A DNA stretch of 64,000 nt. Origin: Aphidius gifuensis (taxonomy: Eukaryota; Arthropoda; Insecta; Hymenoptera; Braconidae). Below the pieces are notes generated by a model that saw only the letters and a list, made by a program, of their open reading frames with translations, was not told where the DNA came from and made no database searches. Positions 29,201-40,051 of this stretch are shown here, in pieces; positions within the stretch are counted from its first letter, which is position 1; each line of letters begins with the position of its first letter. The translations under genes and the position numbers were made by a program. The stretch spans positions 2,480,001 to 2,544,000 of the forward strand of contig NC_057789.1 in the NCBI RefSeq assembly GCF_014905175.1, given 5' to 3'.

Positions 29201-32200
29201 TTTTTCCATTACAACTTCAGGAAAACTTTGGATTTTATTTTTTTTTTTCTGTCTTTTAAAATATATTTTTATCCAAAAATAAATACGTGATAAATAAAAC
29301 TTTTTGTTATAAATTTAATTTCACGTAAATATTTATTAAAAATTTTATCAAGTCTTTGATCAATTTATTACTTTTTTAATTAGTTTATTTAAAAAAAAAA
29401 AAAATTAATAATTATTATTAAACTGCTAACTTTGTGATGAAATTTAATTTTTAAATTAAGAAAAGAAATTTTTATTAATTAATTGAGCTTTAATTAACTA
29501 AATAAATATATTCATAAGAAAAATTTAATTTATATTTCAACATTCATTAATTAAATACCAAAAAAATTAATATAAATAAAAAAAACAAAAAAAAAATCTC
29601 AAAAGTTAAAAGGATATTAAACTAATAAAATTAAAAATAATTTTTTTTTTCAAATATTTGATTAATAATTGTGTATATCTTTAAATATAATTTTAAATAA
29701 AATATAAAAAAGAATTTGCTGGATCCCTGGGAAGGTCGTGGTTCCAACGCCCAGGATCAAAGGTCATTGAACGGACAATATAAAAATTTTAAAGTCGACG
29801 ATGCTGCGGTAAATATGGCTATATGTAACGTCTATGGAAAAAAAAAAGAAAAAAAAAACAACTATCTCTCTCTCAAAAGGTACACACGTTTTTTTTCGAA
29901 AAATTTATACACACATTTAATAATAGACAAGGACATGGTGGAAATATAAAAATACAATAATTTTATATGAGGGAGAGTAGACAGAGCAAAGCCAGAATGA
30001 GATACGTGACACCTTTGATGGACACTACATACACCATGTATTTTTAAATTATTACTAACTCTTGTTTCGTTGTTTTATATAAATTACTATAGACCCTACT
30101 AAATAATACAAAACTTAATCTCATTTATAATACCATAAAAACGATAAAACCAAATATTTTTTTTCTCCACAATAAATGTCTATTACAAGCAATCCCTTTT
30201 TTCTTTTTAAATATAAAAAAAAAATAATTATTCAACTTGGTTATTTAATTTTTAAATAAAAACAAAAGCAGCTTAATTAATTTTTTTAAATCTATAATAT
30301 CTAACAATGATATATATAAATAAAATTGAACTAGACAAAAATAAATAACCAGGATAAAGAAATAAAAAAAGAATTGAAATCGATGGATGAGAATATCGCG
30401 TTGTATATTCGTCCTTGTTACTGGAATACGCCCTAGACCGTGAAGCCGCGCATGCATACCTGGGTAAGGGTAGAAACTGGTGTGTATACATATAAAAGGG
30501 AAAAATAAAAGAGTAATAGTATAACGCAGCATCCATCGGTGTAGAGAGAGGTAAAGAGACATTGCAGACATTGTGTATACCGCATTGAGCCACTCCCTAT
30601 GAGTCTTCATACACACCAACACCTTTATAAATTGTCGTTATGCTTTTATACCCCAGGGTTAAAATATATTCATTACATCATGATTAACTACAAAGCTTTA
30701 AAGACTTCTTGAAATAAATAATCAAATAAATCCATCAATACATTCAATTATCATTTGTTGTTTTTAAAAATTAATTTTGTTTAATCTTCTTACCTTACTG
30801 AAGTATCCAACTGTATGACAACCTTCTGAATCATTTATTGTCATGACATAGAATAAAAATGGCTCAACATCGTAGTACAATGTTTTATGATCGAGAAAAA
30901 ATTTTGCCAATAAACATAAATTTTGACAATATTGTTTATAACGTTTTCCATCAACTTCCCATACTCCAATTTTATCTTTTCTGTATTTTAAAAATGATGA
31001 TAAATATTAAAATCAATTGATATTAATTTATAAGAAATTTTTACCTGTAAACTTCATGACCTGGTGGATGTTTCCATATACATTTTCACGATGTCGTCTT
31101 AGTACTTGTCGACTTTTAGCATATCTTAAACAAAATTCACAAAGATATAATTTTGGTGCACGACAAAATTCTTCTGGATATGGACTTTGATACCACACTT
31201 CCATTTCCCATTTTCCCATTTCAACACAACGTGTACCACCACCATTACGTCCTTCAACATCATAATGTTGTTCTTTTAATTCTTTTTCAATTTTTTCACT
31301 AGCAAGAGCTTGTGCTTCCATGAAAAGTTTTAAATCATAATCAGATGTTAAACATGATAATTTTGGTTGTCTATCTTTTGTTATACCAGGACGTTCACCA
31401 CCACTATCACTACCACCACCACCATCAGCACTTGATCTTTTAAATTTACTTCTCATTTCTTTAACTTTTAATTGATAATTACGTTGTTCATTTGTTTGAT
31501 GTATTCCTTTTGGTGATTTTTTACCTACACATATTATTGCTTTTCTTCTTTCTTCTTCACGTTTTTTTCTTTCTTTATAAAAATCTCTGTAATGTTTTAT
31601 TTTATTTTTATTAACTAATTGTAATTATTTTTATTTTTATAATATATAAATAAATATATTAACTTACATGCAAGCTTGAGGTGTTGTATTGTGATAAATT
31701 GGACATGATTCCAAGGTAAAATGAGTATCTAATTTTCCTGATAAATGTCCAAGTGAATCACATGTTGCTGCCAATGGACATTCAAGTGCTTTTGTTGTTT
31801 TATTACGTGATTTATCATTTTGTAATAATTTACCACTTGTTGAACCACTTGTACCATGTCCAGTTGATTTAACTGATGTTGATATTGTAGAATTTTTATT
31901 TGTTACACGTTTTACTGGTGATCTACTTGTACTTCTTTTTATTTCAACACCTGGAATTAAATATAATTCAAATTAATTTACATTTAATAATTTATCAGGT
32001 AAAGCTAATTATTATATTTTCTTACATCCACCATCTGATTCTGTATCAGTTTCAGCTTTTATTTGTGATTGTAAAAGTTTATTAATTTTTTTAGATTGAA
32101 CTTTTTTCTTTCCTTTTGGTGATGTTGCTGATGACGTTCGATTAATTGGCTTTACGTCTTTTCTATCACTGTCTGATTCATCAGCTTCACTTTTAATTGT

Positions 32201-33440
32201 TGTAACTGTTTATTAAAAAATTAAAATTAATAACTTAATCCAAAAAATGAATTGTTATTGTTTAAAATCATTATAAGCTACCTGATCTTTTGGTATTTTT
32301 TTGTGGCTTAACAGCAGCAACAGCAACAGATGGTCTTGAATTTGTATTATTTGTATGATTATCTTTTTTTTTAACTGGTGGCTGTGAACTTGGTGAACTA
32401 TCTGATGAATCAGAATCAGAACTACTCTCTGATGATTCAGATGAACCAGAACCTCCACCTCCAGAAGCACCAGAATCACTTTTTGAACTTGTTGAACTTT
32501 CTGATTTTATTTGTCTTGTTATTAAACCTGCATAAAATAATAACATTTAAAAACAAGTTTATTATACTTATAAAAAATTAAATTAATTAATTTACTTGGT
32601 CTATTTGCTGGTGGTCTTGATTTTGCATCATTTTGTTTTTGTTTTGTTGGTGATGATTTTGTCTTAGTTACTGAATTTGATGCTGATGTTGTTGTTGTTG
32701 TTTTAGTATTTTGTTTTGTGATACAGGGTATCACTTTCACTACTATTTTCTGGACTAAATATACTTTTTTTTTTAATAAGTTTTTTTTTATTTGAATCAT
32801 TATTTTGTTTTGATGTTTTGTCATTTGTTTTATTAATATTACCACTATTTGTATTACCACTTGTTTTATTATTTTTATGGACTAATTTTGATGTTAATGC
32901 ATTTTTATGTTGTGCTGATGATGGATGTGTTTTACCAGTTGGTTTTTGTGCTTTAATAACTGGTGCAACTGTTGCTGTTGCTTTTGGTTTTGTTGGTGGT
33001 TTTTTTTTGCTTACTGGTTTTTGTTTTATTTGTGATTCTTCAGATTCAGATGTATAAATAAGTGTTCTTGAATTTGTTGCTGTTTTATTATCATCATTTT
33101 TATTATCTGTTGTATTTGTATCATTTTTAGATTTATTATGACGATTTGTTGTGATTGAAGTTTTTTTCTTATTTGTTTTTTCATTATCAGATATTTTTTG
33201 ACTTTTAACTGAACTACTTGAATTTTCTGAATCAGATGAACTTGATTCACTTCCAGAACTTGATGAGCTACTTGATGATGAACCAGATGAACTTGATGTT
33301 GTTGATTCAGAACTTGTTGTCTATTAATATTTAAAAAACCATTTTATTATTTGTTATTTATTTTTTACTTAAATATCAATAAAACAACATAACCTTGAAA
33401 TAATCAATTATTTTATAAATACCTTGCGTTTTGGCGTCAT
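16285..33440 (-). CDS. chm: MYST histone acetyltransferase KAT7/HBO1 (chameau)
   Basis: MYST-family acetyltransferase of the HBO1/KAT7 type, known to acetylate histones in a nuclear complex. Exons in order: 33440-33423, 33320-32596, 32527-32282, 32205-32026, 31950-31668, 31586-31045, 30980-30794, 20834-20741, 17286-17140, 17052-16946, 16407-16285. About 884 residues after repair of the breaks below. The N-terminal half is Ser/Lys-rich and disordered. Near residue 450 lies the extra C2HC finger (LECPLAATC, DSLGHLSG, SCPIYHN) that marks KAT7 among MYST enzymes. The catalytic domain has CEFCLRY finger residues, the NVSCILTLP cysteine, the acetyl-CoA loop RQGYGRLL, and GSPEKPLSDLG with the catalytic Glu. 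The end is LKWNPFQPPKTPATSN. Odd points: a base is missing in the MYST finger (about 31,083-31,086), and exon 2 is two bases short (about 32,709-32,728). Confidence 0.95.
17287..20740 (-). other. KAT7 intron 8 (3.5 kb)
   Basis: Intron between the RQGYG exon and the next catalytic exon; the donor is TTCA|GTAAGT and the acceptor TTTTTCAG|GC, which restores Phe-Ser-Tyr. It is AT-rich with GC-richer islands at about 18,290-18,540 and 19,840-20,260. Open frames in the islands (for example 111 codons on the - strand ending near 18,182) have no recognisable domain. Local AAAATTAATTTTTTTT-type repeats lie at 18,820-18,900. Confidence 0.8.
23175..23210 (+). repeat. (ATG)12 microsatellite
   Basis: Twelve uninterrupted ATG units within the large KAT7 intron. 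An uninterrupted run of this length is likely to be polymorphic in length. Confidence 0.95.
26508..26880. repeat. tandem duplication, period about 186 bp
   Basis: Two adjacent diverged copies in the KAT7 intron. The shared core GCAATATTTTTAGCTAAT occurs at 26,537 and 26,723, followed in both by AAAAATTTATAAATATTGAT, then by AATAACCAATAATAAAATTA and an A-run with GTGTTTTTAAAA. Copy boundaries are approximate. Confidence 0.8.
28916..28956 (+). repeat. (TCG)n(TCA)n compound microsatellite
   Basis: TCG units run into ATC/TCA units inside a CpG-rich island of the KAT7 intron. In one + strand frame it would encode a serine run, but the frame has no recognisable domain and lies in an intron, so I treat it as non-coding. 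Confidence 0.85.
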
Positions 33441-34293
33441 TTTATAATTCAATTATTATTTATTTTTTACACAATGTAATTTGTTAAACCTATATTATTT
33501 ATTTATAGTGCATATATATTTAATAAATATAATTAATTTTAATGATAAATATATGTCATTTTTTTTTTAATTATTAAGTTTGTTGTTGGTTTCTGGACGA
33601 GATTGTACGAATGATCACGAATGATGACGAAGCCAACCGAAGTCCGAACATATATTTCCCAATAAAAAAAAAAAACCTAAATAAACCTAATATAAATAAA
33701 AATAAAATTGTACTATTTCACGTAACGTGGTTCCACATCCCGCGTGATTCAATGTACATGTGCCATTAAATGTCACATGTATAAACAATTAAATTATAAT
33801 TTTTTAAATTAAAACCATGAGTTGGAGGATAAATAATGCCTTGAAATATTCTTAATTTTAGGGTAAATAAAATATGAATTTAATAGATTTAATAGAAAAA
33901 CCAAGTAGATTTAATAGACTTGATAGTTTAACATTATCATCATCATCATCATGTTGTATTATTTTGATTTATTAAATATTTATAAACAAATACATTATCA
34001 ATATAAATTCATTTGTTTTTTTTTTAACTCTCAAGCAAACTGTCATAGATATATAGATTAATCATAAATTATAAATTTACGCTTTATAATGTAGCATTGA
34101 ATAAAAAAAAAATTAATAAATAAATAGAATTATATAATAATAAAGTATTAAGTTACAATTTTTCACACAAGAAAAACGTTACTCCATATCAGGATATATT
34201 ATATATAATTATAATATTTTATTTATTTTTTTTAATTCAATTTGTCCATCAAATCCCCAAGAATAATTCTCAATTCAACTCAATTTTTAACAA
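33441..34293. promoter_or_regulatory. KAT7 5' flank and receptor 3' flank
   Basis: Spacer between the KAT7 start (ATG at 33,440, - strand) and the receptor stop codon. It must hold the KAT7 5' UTR and promoter. A moderately GC-richer stretch at 33,585-33,660 and another at 33,715-33,775 (CACGTAACGTGG at about 33,719) are the best promoter candidates. An (ATC)n run lies at about 33,937-33,954. No core element is clear. Confidence 0.4.
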
Positions 34294-35668
34294 TCAAGTT
34301 TCACGCATTACATTAAAAATTGAATAAGACAATTTTAATATCTAAAAAAAAAATTAAAATATTCATTATACAGCTACAATATACTAACGTGAAAGATAAA
34401 ATTAATAAAATATTTTACAAACAGTTACAAATGACTCTCTTGATGGTTCAAATATTTTTCCACATTTAAAAATGAATGGCTCACTTGTTTTCAACATCAA
34501 AATCATCATTGATTTTTTAGTTGATTTATCAAAAAATGTCCAATCAACTCCATAAATTGTATCATAAAGTTCCTCATACTAAAAAAATCAATTAAAAGAT
34601 TCAAATTAAATATAAAATTATACATTTATTTTTTTAAAATTATACCTGATTTTTCATTTCGTTTGATGCATAACAAATAATTGATATTTGCATTGAACCC
34701 AATCCAAGCACCATAATTTGTGAAAAAAATTCAGCTGATAAAAAAGGTGCATTTGATGATATATAAGCTGGTATACATATTAAAAATGTACTATAAACAT
34801 ACTGCATAAATATAACTGTTGAAAAAATATCACAAATATTTTTTGATAAATCCACAACTTTCAAATGATTATTAACAAAATCAGTCATTATTTTTTTTTC
34901 CATAGAAATTTTATCTTCTTCAATATTTCCATCATCATTTTTATAAATTTCCATATTTTCTACGACAATTTTATATCTGTGTTTTAATAATTTAACTTGG
35001 CAACAAATGATCATCATCATGTTGAAAAAAATCATGTTATAACTGACATTTAATAATCCACCAATGAAAATTAATGCCATTTGATTTATTGATATTAAAT
35101 TGAAGATAAATTTGTTTGATATTTCGATGAAAATTCCAGGACTGAATGGAAGGACATTTGACTTTAATTCTTTTGTTAAAAATAAAATTAAAGATATTAT
35201 TCCAGATGACGTGTTGATCATAGTGATCCATCTGTAATTTATCAAAAATTTTTTATATGAAAAAAGCTACATTATTTTGTGAAAATAATATTGATTTAGA
35301 ATTTTTTAAACTCACTTGATCAAACGGTGATAAGAATTTTGAATATCATATTCATTTTGATTTTCAATTTTAAATGGATCATCATTTTTTAAAGTTTCAA
35401 TGATTTTTAAAATATTTTTTTGTTGATACATCACATTTAAACGTTTTACAAATATCATCAATAAAAATAATCCAACTCCAAATACTTTAATATGATCCCA
35501 ATATTTTTTTGTATTTTTATCAAACAATGTAATTATTTGAGTTATCATAAATATAAAAAATGATATTGTTAAATATATTTTATAAAATTTAAATATATAA
35601 AAAATATCTTTATTCGGTTTCCATGCCCCAACAATTTTTAAAATTAATAAATTCACCCAATAAATCAT
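34294..35668 (-). CDS. insect odorant receptor (7-TM Or family)
   Basis: Ligand-selective subunit of an insect odorant-gated channel, expected to work with Orco in the dendrite membrane. Exons: 35668-35316, 35231-34646, 34578-34429, 34341-34294; 378 residues, usual for the family. It starts MIYWVNLLILKIVGAWKP. Hydrophobic segments include IYLTISFFIFMITQIITLF, FGVGLFLLMIFV, MALIFIGGLLNVSYNMIFF, VYSTFLICIPAYI and VLGLGSMQISIICYASNE. The C-terminal Or signature follows: CYASNEM, YGVDWTFFDKSTKKSMMILM, then the last exon ILKLSYSIFNVMRET. The last exon depends on a donor at TCATTT|GTAACT; without it the frame would end in VCKIFY. The specific receptor and ligand cannot be named. It stands alone between housekeeping genes, whereas Ors often lie in arrays. 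Confidence 0.9.
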
Positions 35669-37555
35669 TTTATTTTATTTATTTTTTTTCTAAAGTACAT
35701 TGGTTATTATTTTTTGAAGTTAAATATATTACTGTCATATATTTTTTTTGTAAATGAAATTTCTAAACTCGTTAAATGTAAAGGAAAAAAAATTATTTAC
35801 CTCTTTTTTCATTGTTGAAAATATTTAATGATTTCATGTGAAATAAAAATTTATTAAACATTTTTATTTCACAAGCTTAAAATATTTTTTAAAGAGATAA
35901 CTCGTTTGAAAATAATTAACTTTTTTTTTGGTATTAATAATATATTATATTTAGTTGGAAAAAAAAATTTTTTTAATAATTTATTAGCCTGCTTAATGAC
36001 CTCTTGGTTTAAATAATAAAAAAGTATATTTGTATAAAAACGATATTATTAATAATTTATATTCCGAATGAGGAATTTTTTTTTTTTTTTTTTAATTATG
36101 TCGTTCACCTGAGGAAAATTTTAAAATTAAAAATAATAATCAAATTATTTTTGGTGACGTATTCAATTATAATTTTATATATTGATTTTAAAAATGAAAA
36201 AATATTTTTTTTGTTACTTTTTTTTCTTTTTTTTACAAATGGTTGAAATAAATTTATATACTTTCGTAGTAATAAATTTTTTAATTGGAATTTTATTGAG
36301 ATTATACACGAGATTAAGGTGCTTGATGAAAATTTAATTTTTTTTATGATAATCGTATTGCGATATGGGCTCGTATTCATAAATCGTCATGAATATTTTA
36401 TACTTTTTCATGTTAATTTTTGATGAGTACAACAGATGTTGATATTTGAATATAATTTAGTTATTTGTTTTACCTTGAATTGAATAAACTCTATGAATTC
36501 AATATTTGTTAAGTTAATTATTTAACGAAAAGATTTAATTTTAAAAAAGATTCGTGGATTAGAGAAGTTGTTGGAAAAAAATGTTAAAAATTTTTTTTGT
36601 ATTTTTTTTAATCATGAAAGTGAACTGCCAACTTGCGTGGTTGTTTTATTTTTTTATATGCATATATAGTGTTAATTTCAGAATATAGAAAATTTAATAA
36701 TCATAGAAATAAATTATCCTGTGAGTTACAGAATTTAATTTTAAGTATTTTTATTTTTTTTTTCAATATTTTATAATTTGATTAGACTTGGAAATAAAAT
36801 TACGGATTTTTCGCTGCAGGTCATGTTTGTCAAAAAAATATTTCTACATGAATTTTTCGTAAAATTATGCTTCTATAATTTAGACAACACTTAAATACTA
36901 TTATCCTAAAAAATTTACAATTTAATTTCAAGTATTTCTATTTTTTGTTCAGTTTTATAATTTGGCATGACTTAAAGCCGTCAGTCTGGATTGTTTACTG
37001 CACGTCATGCTTGTTAAAAAAATATTTCTAAACAGATTTTTCACAAAATTATTCTTTCATAATTTAGAAAACACTTGAATACACTTATCCTAAAATTTTT
37101 ATAATTTAATTTCAAGTATTTCTATTTTTTTTTAAATTTTATAATTTACCTTTTCTGCGAGTTTATATTATTCAAAATCAAACGAGAAAAATATCGTTCA
37201 TCTAGCGGATAAACCCCAAAGTTCTACGAATAATAATTTTTTTTATCAACTGAGTAATTGATGAAATAAAAAAAAAAAAAAAGTCAATTGTTGTATATTT
37301 TAATTTCAATAATAAAGGTCTGTCAAAGTTATTTTTGATTTAAAAAACACCTGTAAGTGATATTAAAAAACAACGAAAAATACAGTAAGTAAACAATACC
37401 ACAATGTAAAAAAAAAAAACAAAATACTAAATTACAATTGATTTTTAAAATCAATCAACAATCATATATTTAACATAGAAAAAAAAAACCACAACAAATT
37501 AATATAGGTTATAACTTGACTTTAAATTATCAGGTAATCATAAACAAAATTAAAA
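35669..37555. promoter_or_regulatory. divergent intergenic region, receptor and DDX42
   Basis: AT-rich spacer between the receptor start (- strand) and the DDX42 start (+ strand), so both promoters should lie here. It contains the 185-bp tandem repeats at 36,731-37,150. The 37,150-37,260 stretch is slightly GC-richer and nearest DDX42. No TATA or initiator can be assigned with confidence. Confidence 0.35.
36731..37150. repeat. tandem repeat, unit about 185 bp, 2.3 copies
   Basis: The string TTTAATTT(T/C)AAGTATTT recurs at 36,734, 36,921 and 37,105. Between copies, AAAAATATTTCTA, TTTTTC(G/A)(T/C)AAAATTAT and TATCCTAAAA recur in the same order. An older, more degraded copy seems to precede it (about 36,680-36,730). 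It sits in the DDX42 5' flank. Confidence 0.85.
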
Positions 37556-40051
37556 ATGAGTTACAATCAACGAGGAGGTGGTAATAAGCCAAAAGGTTTT
37601 ACATTTCAAATATCAAGTAATAAAAGAGCTGGTGCAAATATACCACCACCACCATCATTAAATCCATCACTAAGTAGACAAGGCTATCACACAATGAATG
37701 CCATAACTGAAAATGCAATATCAGCAACCTGGGGAATTCCAAAAAAACGTACTAAAACTGAAGAAGAGTAAGTGTTTTTTTTTTGTCACATAGTTATATT
37801 AATATTTCCAAGATAAATTTGTAATTTAAAAAATTTATATTTAGATATTTTGAAGATGATGAAGATGCACAAACATCATCACTTGAATACATACCAGCTC
37901 CTGGTTCACCATCATACGATAGAATGAAAAATGAATCAAAAAATAACGAGAGTGATAGTGAAGAAGATCCACTTGATGCATTTATGGCTGGTATTGATGC
38001 TGAAGTTAAAAAAAATAATAAAAAGCTACAAGAACCAATTGAGGATATTGTAAAAGATGATAATAAAGCAAAAGGTTTTAGACAAGACATTGATGGTGAG
38101 GATAATGAAGAAAGTTATTACAGATATATGGAAGAAAATCCAACAGCTGGTCTTCAACAAGATGACTCGGATCAAGATATTGATTATGATGATGATGGTA
38201 ATCCAATAGCACCACCTAAAAAAAAAGATATTGATCCATTACCACCAATTGATCATAGTCTAATTGAATATGAACCATTTGAAAAAAATTTTTATAATGT
38301 ACATGATGATATATTAAATTTAAGTCAATTACAAGTTGATGAATTAAGAAATACACTTGGTATTAAAGTATCAGGACCATCAGTACCAAAACCAGTAACA
38401 AGTTTTGGTCATTTTGGTTTTGATGATGCGTTAATTAAAACAATTAGAAAAAGTGAATATACACAACCAACACCAATTCAATCACAAGCAATACCAGCAG
38501 CTTTAAGTGGACGTGATTTAATTGGTATTGCTAAAACAGGAAGTGGTAAAACAGCAGCATTTATATGGCCAATGTTAGTACATATTATGGATCAAAAGAA
38601 TTATCACCTGGTGATGGTCCAATTGGTTTAATATTAGCACCAACAAGAGAATTATCACAACAAATATTTCATGAAGCTAAAAAATTTGGTAAAGTTTATA
38701 ATATACAAGTATGTTGTTGTTATGGTGGTGGTAGTAAATGGGAACAAAGTCAAGCATTACAATGTGGAGCTGAAATTGTTGTTGCAACACCTGGACGAAT
38801 GATTGATATGGTTAAAATGAAAGCAACAAATTTAACTAGAGTTACATTTTAGTGCTTGATGAAGCTGATAGAATGTTTGACATGGGTTTTGAGCCACAAG
38901 TTAGATCAATATGTAATCATGTACGTTCAGATAGACAAACATTATTATTTAGTGCAACATTTAAAAAAAAAGTTGAAAAATTAGCTAGAGATGTATTAAC
39001 TGATCCAATAAGAATAGTACATGGTGATGTTGGTGAAGCAAATACAGATGTAACACAACATGTATTAACATTTTGTAATAATCCAACTGGTAAATGGAGT
39101 TGGTTATTACGTGTTATTGTTGAATATTTAAGTGCTGGTAGTGTATTAATATTTGTAACTAAAAAATTAAATGCTGAAGAATTATCAAATAATTTAAAAA
39201 TTAAAGAATATGATGTTATGTTATTACATGGTGATATGGATCAAATTGAAAGAAATAAAGTTATAACAGCATTTAAAAAAAAAGATGTAAGTATACTTGT
39301 TGCAACAGATGTTGCTGCAAGAGGTCTTGATATACCACATATTAGAACAGTTATTAATTATGATGTTGCACGTGATATTGATACACATACACATAGAATT
39401 GGTAGAACTGGACGTGCTGGTGAAAAAGGTACAGCATATACACTTGTTACTGAAAAAGATAAAGAATTTGCTGGTCATCTTGTTAGAAATCTTGAAGGTG
39501 CTAATCAAGTACCACAAGATTTATTAGATCTTGCAATGCAAAGTTCATGGTTTAGAAAATCAAGATTTAAAAGTGGTAAAGGTAAAAGTATTAATGTTGG
39601 TGGTGCTGGTCTTGGTTTTAGAGCTGTAAGACCAGAAATATCATTTAATCAAAATGCTTCTTCATCATCATCATCATCATCATCAATTGCCCAGTCGCCA
39701 AATGAAATATGTGATGTTGTTAAAAAATATGATAAAGGACCTGGTAGTGATCGTTTGTCAGCCATGAAAGCTGCATTTAAAACTCAATATACATCACAAT
39801 TTTGTGCATCATCTGATCATACTTGGGAACAAACAATAACACCACCATCAATTATAATGCCACCACCTTTACCACCTTCAAGTGTCTCAACTAATGTTGA
39901 AACAGATTATTCTATCAATACAACCACTGCGATTACTACTTCTACTCCTACTTTTACTCCACCTGCTACCATGAATTCTCAAACAAATGATAATTCTACT
40001 AATCAAACTGGTTCTGATAAAAAACGTGCCAGAAAAAGTCGATGGGAATAG
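37556..40051 (+). CDS. Ddx42: DEAD-box RNA helicase DDX42
   Basis: ATP-dependent RNA helicase of the DDX42 (SF3b125) type, a nuclear protein linked to the U2 snRNP/SF3b complex. Exon 1 is 37556-37767 and exon 2 is 37845-40051 (donor GAAGA|GTAAGT, acceptor TATTTAG|ATATTTTG); about 806 residues after repair. Motifs in order: YTQPTPIQ (Q motif), AKTGSGKT (I, near residue 300), PTRELSQQ (Ia), TPGR (Ib), DEAD (II, near 409), SATF (III), FVTKK (IV), ARGLDIP (V), HRIGRTGRAG (VI, near 587). It ends KRARKSRWE, like the KKSRWDS end of human DDX42. ENPTAG and GNPIAP upstream of the core are also DDX42-specific. Two single-base deletions break the frame: CAAAAG at 38,593-38,598 (one A short) and TTTT at 38,847-38,850 (one T short). 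Both restore exact family sequence if one base is added, so they look like assembly errors. Confidence 0.96.

Larger units (their letters stand above)
20835..30793 (-). other. KAT7 intron 7 (about 10 kb)
   Basis: A 9,959-bp intron that splits the catalytic domain between GYFSK and EKNSFLNYN. It has no supported nested gene. GC-richer islands occur near 21,440-21,960 (with a TATATAAG string at about 21,656), 23,690-23,880, 27,190-27,330, 27,480-27,830, 28,730-29,160, 29,710-29,830 and 30,390-30,620. Such islands could be enhancers or alternative first exons. Long pyrimidine tracts occur at about 27,840-27,900. Confidence 0.75.
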
